From positions 1-12,087 of the forward strand of contig CACAUH010000040.1 in NCBI GenBank assembly GCA_902535565.1: a stretch of DNA of 12,087 bases, read 5' to 3'. Both the position numbers and the translations under genes were made by a program. This document shows positions 7,290 through 12,087 of this stretch, in pieces (within the stretch, counting starts at the first letter, position 1; the number at the start of each line of letters is the position of its first letter). The notes under the pieces are model-generated. The model had not been told where the DNA came from, did no database searches, and saw only the letters and a program-made list of their open reading frames with translations. Source of the stretch: an uncultured Bacteroidota bacterium (GTDB lineage: Bacteria; Bacteroidota; Bacteroidia; Flavobacteriales; UA16).

Positions 7290-7347
7290 CGAACTCGCGA
7301 CCCCATGCGTGACAGGCATGTATTCTAACCAACTGAACTACCAGACC
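7271..7347 (-). tRNA. tRNA-Asp (GTC)
   Basis: A 77-base cloverleaf can be folded by hand. The acceptor stem is GGTCTGG/CCAGACC with G discriminator and encoded CCA. The D arm contains AGTTCAGTTGGTTAGA. The anticodon stem is CATGC/GCATG with loop CTGTCAC, giving anticodon GTC (plus-strand 7311-7313). The T arm is GCGAG/CTCGT (one G-T pair) with loop TTCGAGT. All paired regions are intact, so the gene appears functional. It decodes the aspartate codons GAC and GAU. It has its own promoter-like sequence upstream and a terminator downstream. Its 3' end is duplicated 2.2 kb away at 5027-5095. Confidence 0.97.
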
Positions 7348-7390
7348 TGGTCTTTCGACCTTCACAAACGGCTTCCCGTCTGTGGGGGCG

Positions 7391-7423
7391 CAAATATACG
7401 ATTGCGCATTTCATTGGTTGCAA
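7391..7423 (-). promoter_or_regulatory. Bacteroidota-type promoter for tRNA-Asp
   Basis: On the - strand TATATTTG (7391-7398) is a perfect match to the TAnnTTTG -7 box of Bacteroidota housekeeping promoters, and a TTG (7421-7423) lies 22 bases upstream, within the usual -33 spacing. The -7 box is 43 bases before the tRNA 5' end, leaving room for a short 5' leader to be trimmed. Confidence 0.6.
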
Positions 7424-7460
7424 GCGGCATCGAAATTTTTGTCGATGGCCATCGGCATGG

Positions 7461-7868
7461 TTAGCGCCGAAAATCGAGTTTCATCAAGTCCTTTCGGGTC
7501 AACACGCTCAATTCCAGCGTTCCCGAAGGCCATTTTTTTGCGTCCAACGCAAGTTCATTGGGTCCCGGAGCAAGCAGCCATGACCCACTGCGCAGGACCT
7601 TACCATCTGGTGTGGCCACCTGATAGAGCACAAAGTCCTCCTTTTCCATGTCCACTGTCAAGGTGATTCTGTCCTTCATGGATTCCGTGTCAATGGAAAT
7701 TCGCTCCAAAATATGCTGCCTGCCGATGGGGTCGTGGACGGCCCGATGATTCGGCAGGGCAAAGGGCACATCGGCCATGGCCACGGCGGAATGAACCATT
7801 GCTGGAGTCAGGGCTACAGCGGACGCAGCAGTGCGCGCCGCGCGGCGAATGAGGAAGTGGTTTGACAT
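7461..7868 (-). CDS. Small exported protein, sorting-domain-like C-terminal half
   Basis: The product is 135 residues if started at the ATG at 7868. An in-frame ATG at 7904 would add 12 residues that spoil the signal peptide, so I prefer 7868. The N-terminus (MSNHFLIRRAART, then a hydrophobic run of about 18 residues ending HSAVA) looks like a Sec signal. The C-terminal 70 or so residues (ITLTVDMEKEDFVLYQVATP, DGKVLRSGSW, GPNELALDAKKWPSGTLELS, MKLDFRR) have the strand pattern and G-x-N-x-L-x-L/SGTL layout of a type IX secretion C-terminal sorting (Por_secre_tail-like) domain. With so little mature sequence before it, this may instead be a free-standing beta-sandwich of that fold. The function is unknown. 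It lies 135 bp after the DUF58 gene on the same strand and ends just before the tRNA promoter. Confidence 0.7.
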   Translation of the reverse strand: MSNHFLIRRAARTAASAVALTPAMVHSAVAMADVPFALPNHRAVHDPIGRQHILERISIDTESMKDRITLTVDMEKEDFVLYQVATPDGKVLRSGSWLLAPGPNELALDAKKWPSGTLELSVLTRKDLMKLDFRR

Positions 7869-7914
7869 GGCGTGCCTTGCAGGGCGGTTGTGAAGGGCGC
7901 CCAAGAAAGCACGA

Positions 7915-7957
7915 TATCAACAAACGACCAAGGAATTGCGTTGTTGAAATGTTGATA
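7915..7957. other. Inverted repeat TATCAACA / TGTTGATA upstream of small exported gene
   Basis: An exact 8-bp inverted repeat (7915-7922 and 7950-7957) has a 27-bp spacer, with additional partial symmetry inside (TCAACAAACG against CGTTGTTGA). It sits in the AT-richer 135-bp gap between the DUF58 gene and the gene starting at 7868. It could be an operator. One arm on the - strand reads TTATCAACA, a DnaA-box-like nonamer, but this is short enough to be chance. Confidence 0.3.
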
Positions 7958-8003
7958 ACCCTCTTTAAGTTCTGATAATGAGGTGACTACAATTAACAAT
8001 TAC

Positions 8004-8933
8004 TCAACTCATGCGTTGCCGCTTCAGCAAGTAGGCCGTGAGAACGGGGTTCACCCCCTTTGCGATGTCGACCTCCACCCAGTCAATGCCTGCTGACCCA
8101 CAGCGGACATTGAGCTCTTGGCGCAGCTCGGCCATGCGCGCTACATAGGTATCACGGAGTTCAGCGGGGTTGGCCCTGACCTCCTCTCCCGACTCTAGGT
8201 CAATGAAGGTGGTTGGGCGGTCGGCAAAATCGAACTGCTGCTCGGTGCGTTCGTCGAGCACATGGAATACGACAACTTCGTGTTTGGCGTGGCGCAAATG
8301 GGCCAGCGCACCAAACACGGCGTCTAAATTTTGGGTCCGGTCTAGAAGGTCACTGAACAGGACAATCAGTGAGCGTTTGGGCGTGGCCTCCGCAATGGTG
8401 TGCAGTGCCTCAACGGCCGCAGTTTCCTTGCCACCATCCCCTACTCCAGCCAATGTTTTTTCCAGCTCTGAATAGAGCAGGCGGTTGTGCGCTGCGGTGG
8501 AACGGGCCTTGTGATGGGCGTACAGCGTGCTGTCAAACAAGCTCAGTCCAACTGCGTCCCGTTGGCGCTTGAACAGCTCGATTAACGTGGCGGAAGCATG
8601 GGTGGCAAACTTGATTTTGTTCATCCCCGTTTCCGGGGTGACATCCGCCGGATAGTACATGGAGCCGCTCGTGTCGATGACGATCTGACATCGAAGATTG
8701 GTCTCCTCCTCATAACGTTTTACGTAGAGGCGATCCGACCGAGCAAACAATTTCCAGTCCACGTGGCGCATGCTCTCGCCAGGATTGTAAAGGCGGTGCT
8801 CTGCAAATTCGACACTAAATCCGTGGTACGGACTGCGGTGCAGACCGGTAATAAACCCTTCCACAGCCTGCTTGGCGAGGAATTCCAGCGAACCAAGCTG
8901 GCGAAAGGCATGGGGTTGAAGGTCGATGGGCAC
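8004..8933 (-). CDS. DUF58 / vWA-like protein
   Basis: The product is 309 residues. The DUF58 hallmark is at residues 46-77 (HRLYNPGESMRHVDWKLFAR followed by YVKRYEEE). A von Willebrand A-type fold follows, with a MIDAS-like DTSGS motif at residues 87-91 for Mg binding, the strand RSLIVLFSDLLD, and a C-terminal alpha/beta half ending LKRQRMS. Proteins of this family usually work with a MoxR AAA+ ATPase, probably as chaperone or assembly factors; no moxR is in view. The start must be the GTG at 8933: an in-frame stop lies 18 bases upstream and the next possible Met (residue 55) would remove the conserved N-terminus. No membrane segment is seen, so it is likely cytoplasmic. It follows trxA but is separated from it by a strong terminator, so it probably has its own promoter. 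Confidence 0.9.
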   Translation of the reverse strand: MPIDLQPHAFRQLGSLEFLAKQAVEGFITGLHRSPYHGFSVEFAEHRLYNPGESMRHVDWKLFARSDRLYVKRYEEETNLRCQIVIDTSGSMYYPADVTPETGMNKIKFATHASATLIELFKRQRDAVGLSLFDSTLYAHHKARSTAAHNRLLYSELEKTLAGVGDGGKETAAVEALHTIAEATPKRSLIVLFSDLLDRTQNLDAVFGALAHLRHAKHEVVVFHVLDERTEQQFDFADRPTTFIDLESGEEVRANPAELRDTYVARMAELRQELNVRCGSAGIDWVEVDIAKGVNPVLTAYLLKRQRMS

Positions 8934-8940
8934 GGTTGTA

Positions 8941-8948
8941 TAAAGATA
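8941..8948 (-). promoter_or_regulatory. Candidate -7 box for the DUF58 gene
   Basis: On the - strand TATCTTTA matches TAnnTTTG at all but the last base and lies between the trxA terminator and the GTG start, only 7 bases before that codon. No good TTG is found at -33 spacing, since that region is the terminator stem. If used, the transcript would have almost no leader. Confidence 0.3.
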
Positions 8949-8957
8949 ACCCTATGA

Positions 8958-8985
8958 AAACGCCCCGCTGGAGGGCGGGGCGTTT
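8958..8985 (-). terminator. Strong rho-independent terminator after trxA
   Basis: A perfect 11-bp stem (AAACGCCCCGC / GCGGGGCGTTT, 6-nt loop) lies 21 bases after the trxA stop on the - strand. The stem begins and ends in A/T runs, so it could work in both directions. It separates the dnaE-trxA unit from the DUF58 gene. Confidence 0.85.
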
Positions 8986-9006
8986 CTGTGCATTTTCTAT
9001 TCGCTC

Positions 9007-9327
9007 TCAGCCCATCAGCTTTTCCAGCTTTTCGGTGAGGACATTTTCGGGGACGGCGCCGACAGACTTGTCGACGACCTCTCCGTTTTTGATGAAGACG
9101 ATGGTCGGAATGGACCGGACACCGAATTTCATGCTGATTTCTTGATTTGAGTCGACGTCAACTTTCCCGACGACGGCTTTTCCTTCGTACTCGCCTGCAA
9201 TTTTCTCGACCACCGGACCGACCATGCGGCAAGGGCCGCACCATTCTGCCCAGAAGTCGACCATCACCGGCTTGTCGGTGTTCATCACGACTTCTTCGAA
9301 GTTTGCTTCGTTGATTTCAATGGCCAT
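9007..9327 (-). CDS. trxA: Thioredoxin
   Basis: The product is 106 residues, the standard length for a single-domain cytoplasmic thioredoxin with no signal peptide. The redox-active site is WCGPC (residues 29-33), preceded by the VMVDFWAEW strand. The cis-proline loop is RSIPT (Pro74), and the last strands are TIVFIKNGEVVD and the GAVPE turn. It reduces protein disulfides and supplies electrons to ribonucleotide reductase and peroxiredoxins, being recycled by thioredoxin reductase. The ATG at 9327 is the natural family start. It lies 81 bp downstream of dnaE on the same strand with no clear terminator between, so it may be both cotranscribed and expressed from its own promoter (see 9352-9359). 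A strong hairpin follows the stop. Confidence 0.97.
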   Translation of the reverse strand: MAIEINEANFEEVVMNTDKPVMVDFWAEWCGPCRMVGPVVEKIAGEYEGKAVVGKVDVDSNQEISMKFGVRSIPTIVFIKNGEVVDKSVGAVPENVLTEKLEKLMG

Positions 9328-9351
9328 GTTTCAATAGCTGTATGTGGATGT

Positions 9352-9359
9352 CAAAAGTA
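9352..9359 (-). promoter_or_regulatory. Candidate trxA -7 promoter box
   Basis: On the - strand TACTTTTG is a perfect TAnnTTTG match, 24 bases before the trxA ATG, which would give a short leader. No TTG is seen at normal -33 spacing, so strength is uncertain. Confidence 0.4.
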
Positions 9360-9408
9360 ACCGCCGCTTCCGCCTTGAGGTTCAGCCTGTGGGCCAATGG
9401 ATGTCAAC

Positions 9409-12087
9409 TTATCCACCGACCACTTTATATGCTACACCATCCATGGCATCCAGCCCATCAATGAGCTCTTGGTTTAGCGCCACGCGTCGGGTTCTGGAAA
9501 TCATGTCCAACACGGTTTCTTCATGGTGCAATTCCAAGGTGACCCCTACCCCGCCGCTGTGCGCTTCGAGCAAGTCACACAAGGCGGTCGCCTTCCCTTC
9601 GTCGATTCGGTTCACGGCCAATTGAACCCGCAGCCGCTTGGCCATTTTCTCCAAGACGTCGGACAACAATTCTATCCGCATGACCTTGAACTCCATTTCG
9701 TCTGCGCCGCGGAATTGCCGCATTTGAACCTTTCCCTTCACAAACAGGAACCACCCTTTGACAAGGAACTCGCGGAACTTGAGGTAGTCGTCACGCCAGA
9801 ACTGCATCTTAAAAGAGCCGTGATAGTCCTCGATGGTCACGGTCCCAAAGGGCTTTCCATTGCGCGTCATTTTGTGTTCGGCCTCGGTCACCATGCCGCC
9901 GAAGGCGATGGTTCTGCCGCGCGCCGCTGCCATGTCATCGAGGTTTCGAATTCCGTTGGGCGTGCACAGCTGCTCAAGCTGAACCCTGAACTCATCGAGT
10001 GGGTGACCAGAGATGTACACCCCGACGATGTCCTTTTCCCTAGCCAGCTTGTCAAATGGTGGCCACTCTTCTACTGCGGGCACAGGCGGTTCTGGAATCG
10101 CCATTTCACCGCTATCCCCACCAAACAAGGACCCTTGAGATGAACTCGCGCTTTCCTGCGTGGCTTGGCCATACCGAATGGCCAGCTCGATGGTGGTCCT
10201 GCCCTTCATGTCAGGCGCAAAGCATTGGGACCGGAAAATGGCCTTGGGCAAATCGTCAAAGGCACCACCTTGGGCAAGGGCTTCGAAAACCCGCTTGTTG
10301 CAGTCTTTTAAGCTGACCTTGGTGGCGAAGTCGAAGATGCCCTCATAGGCGCCTTCCTCACGGCATTCGATAATGGAATTAACCGCCCCCTCTCCTACGC
10401 CGCTCATCGCACCGAGCCCAAAGCGAATGGCGCCTTCGGCATTGACGGAAAACTTGAATTCCGACTCGTTGACATCAGGTCCCATGACAGGGGTTCCCAT
10501 CCTACGGCACTCCTCCATGAAGAAGGTGACCTTTTTGATGTCGGACATGTTGTTGGACAACACGGCCGCCATGTACTCCGCTGGATAGTTGGCCTTGAGG
10601 TAGGCCGTTTGGTAGGCAACCCATGCATAACAAGTGGAGTGTGACTTGTTGAACGCATAGCTCGCGAACGCTTCCCAGTCCTTCCAGATCTTCTCGAGGG
10701 TGTCGGTGTCGTGGCCGCGTTCGTTGCCGCCTTCCAAGAATTTCGGCTTCATTTTGGCAATCAGGTCCCGCTTCTTTTTGCCCATGGCCTTTCGAAGCGT
10801 GTCTGCTTCACCTTTTGTGAATCCCGCCAGCTTCTGCGACAACAGCATAACCTGCTCCTGATAAACAGTGATGCCGTAGGTCTCGGCCAGATACTCCTCG
10901 CACGCATCGAGGTCGTATTTCACGGGCTCCTGCCCGTGCTTTCGCCGCACAAACGAAGGGATGTATTCCAGAGGTCCTGGGCGATACAGCGCGTTCATGG
11001 CGATCAAGTCTGCGAACTCCGTCGGCTTGAGGTCCTTCAGGTAGCGTTGCATGCCCACCGACTCGTACTGGAATATGCCGACCGTGTCGCCGCGTTGGAA
11101 CAGTGCGTAGGTCGCCTCGTCATCCAATGGAAAGGATTCGGGGTCCAGCACGACGCCGCTGCGGCGCTTGACGTTGCGCACCGCATCCTTTATGATGGTC
11201 AGCGTTTTAAGGCCCAGGAAATCCATCTTGAGCAGGCCGGCATCTTCCGCTACGGAGTTGTCGAACTGCGTGCACACCATGTCGCTGTCCTTGGCCGTGG
11301 CCACCGGGACAAACTTGGTGATGTCGTCCGGGGTGATGATCACCCCGCATGCATGGATGCCCGTGTTGCGGACAGACCCCTCAATGACCCGCGCCTTTTT
11401 GAGGACCTCGGATTCCAGTCCGGAGCCATCGTGAATGGCCTTGATGGCATTGACTTGGTCGAGCCCCTCCTGGCCACGGAGCTTCTCCTTCAAAGACTTG
11501 TCATCCAGCTTGAACAGCTTGGACAGGGAGATGTCGGGCATCTGCTTCGACAACCGGTCCGCATCGCCGAGAGGCAACTCCATGACGCGCGCTGTGTCGC
11601 GAATGGAACTCTTGGCCGCCATCGTGCCATACGTGATGATCTGGGCCACCTGATTGGCGCCGTATTTCTCGATGACGTAGTCGATGACCTTGCCCCGGCC
11701 CTCGTCGTCGAAATCGATATCGATATCGGGCAAAGACACGCGGTCGGGATTCAAGAATCGCTCAAACAGCAGGTCGTACTCAATGGGGTCCACATTGGTG
11801 ATGCCTGTACAATAAGCCACAGCAGAACCTGCGGCGGAGCCACGACCAGGCCCCACACTGACCCCCAACCGCCTCGCTTCTGTTGTGAAGTCCTGTACGA
11901 TCAGGAAGTAACCGGGGTATCCGGTGCGCTCGATGGTCTCCAATTCAAAGTCCAAGCGCTCGCGAACCTCCTCAATGTGGGTGACCGACAGGCCGAAGAG
12001 GCCTTCTTGTGGTGGAAGACCCATTTTGGTGAGCACTTCTATGCGGAGCTCAATCGCCACGGACTGGAGGAGGAGCAAGTGGTCAAC
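9409..12087 (-). CDS. dnaE: DNA polymerase III subunit alpha (N-terminus outside window)
   Basis: The frame is open through base 12087, so the TTG at 12078 is not the start and the PHP domain plus part of the palm are missing. About 892 residues are visible. Replicative C-family polymerase features include GPGRGSAAGS, the catalytic PDIDIDF (first Asp at 11725-11727) and the third metal-binding Asp in LKMDFLGLKT (codon 11221-11223). Next come ALYRPGPLEYIPSFVRRKHG and YQEQVMLLSQKLAGFTKGEAD, then the SYAFNKSHSTCYAWVAYQTA fingers region and a helix-hairpin-helix region. A probable beta-clamp motif QGSLF (10123-10137) stands at the position of the E. coli QADMF, just before the IVGVYISGHPLDEF segment. 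An OB fold (RGRTIAFGGMVTEAE to FVKGKVQMR) and a short C-terminal domain close the protein. It synthesises DNA in the replisome with the clamp and DnaQ-type proofreading. No frameshift is seen. trxA follows after 81 bp. Confidence 0.97.
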   Translation of the reverse strand, partial: VDHLLLLQSVAIELRIEVLTKMGLPPQEGLFGLSVTHIEEVRERLDFELETIERTGYPGYFLIVQDFTTEARRLGVSVGPGRGSAAGSAVAYCTGITNVDPIEYDLLFERFLNPDRVSLPDIDIDFDDEGRGKVIDYVIEKYGANQVAQIITYGTMAAKSSIRDTARVMELPLGDADRLSKQMPDISLSKLFKLDDKSLKEKLRGQEGLDQVNAIKAIHDGSGLESEVLKKARVIEGSVRNTGIHACGVIITPDDITKFVPVATAKDSDMVCTQFDNSVAEDAGLLKMDFLGLKTLTIIKDAVRNVKRRSGVVLDPESFPLDDEATYALFQRGDTVGIFQYESVGMQRYLKDLKPTEFADLIAMNALYRPGPLEYIPSFVRRKHGQEPVKYDLDACEEYLAETYGITVYQEQVMLLSQKLAGFTKGEADTLRKAMGKKKRDLIAKMKPKFLEGGNERGHDTDTLEKIWKDWEAFASYAFNKSHSTCYAWVAYQTAYLKANYPAEYMAAVLSNNMSDIKKVTFFMEECRRMGTPVMGPDVNESEFKFSVNAEGAIRFGLGAMSGVGEGAVNSIIECREEGAYEGIFDFATKVSLKDCNKRVFEALAQGGAFDDLPKAIFRSQCFAPDMKGRTTIELAIRYGQATQESASSSQGSLFGGDSGEMAIPEPPVPAVEEWPPFDKLAREKDIVGVYISGHPLDEFRVQLEQLCTPNGIRNLDDMAAARGRTIAFGGMVTEAEHKMTRNGKPFGTVTIEDYHGSFKMQFWRDDYLKFREFLVKGWFLFVKGKVQMRQFRGADEMEFKVMRIELLSDVLEKMAKRLRVQLAVNRIDEGKATALCDLLEAHSGGVGVTLELHHEETVLDMISRTRRVALNQELIDGLDAMDGVAYKVVGG

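Noticed and set aside
8170..8475. Plus-strand frames of 60-200 codons within the DUF58 and dnaE regions.
   Set aside because: These are antisense shadows of well-identified conserved genes.
9409..9417. DnaA-box-like TTATCCACC.
   Set aside because: It is the dnaE stop codon plus its last Gly-Gly codons, differs from the TTATCCACA consensus at the last base and is isolated.

Overview
The window looks like a chromosomal segment of a free-living, fairly GC-rich member of the Bacteroidota, probably a marine Flavobacteriales-type lineage. The evidence is two secreted proteins ending in FISUMP domains and built on Cys-rich GC-x-D...DDGSC repeats, a SIMPL protein and a DUF58 protein of Bacteroidota type, and TAnnTTTG-like promoter boxes. 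The genus cannot be decided from the sequence alone. Both ends of the window cut through genes.

Layout. On the + strand, 1-4094 is the 3' part of a very large secreted or surface protein (Cys-rich repeats, RCC1-like propeller repeats, a second set of each, Ca-binding-type loops, a dockerin-like segment and a C-terminal FISUMP domain). It is followed by a SIMPL (DUF541) protein at 4192-4953. From about 5030 onward all established genes are on the - strand. They are a second FISUMP protein carrying twelve near-identical DDGSC repeats (5295-7028), tRNA-Asp(GTC) with its terminator (7221-7347), a small exported protein (7461-7868), a DUF58/vWA protein (8004-8933), thioredoxin (9007-9327) and the C-terminal three fifths or so of the DNA polymerase III alpha subunit (9409-12087).

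How they relate. dnaE, trxA and the DUF58 gene form a codirectional housekeeping cluster. A strong hairpin separates trxA from DUF58, so the latter probably has its own promoter. The two FISUMP proteins are domain-level relatives lying on either side of the convergent junction near 5000 and are presumably extracytoplasmic. No enzymatic role can be read from either.

The most interesting structure is a 69-bp direct repeat (62/69 identical by eye) at 5027-5095 and 7221-7289. The right copy is the real 3' end of tRNA-Asp plus its terminator. The left copy is a degenerate tRNA 3' end plus a perfect copy of the hairpin. The 2.2 kb between them holds only the 12-repeat FISUMP gene and, directly beside the left copy, a short reading frame resembling an excisionase-type helix-turn-helix. 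This has the geometry of a small, decayed tRNA-targeted island or cassette, although no integrase is present and a simple tRNA/terminator duplication remains possible.
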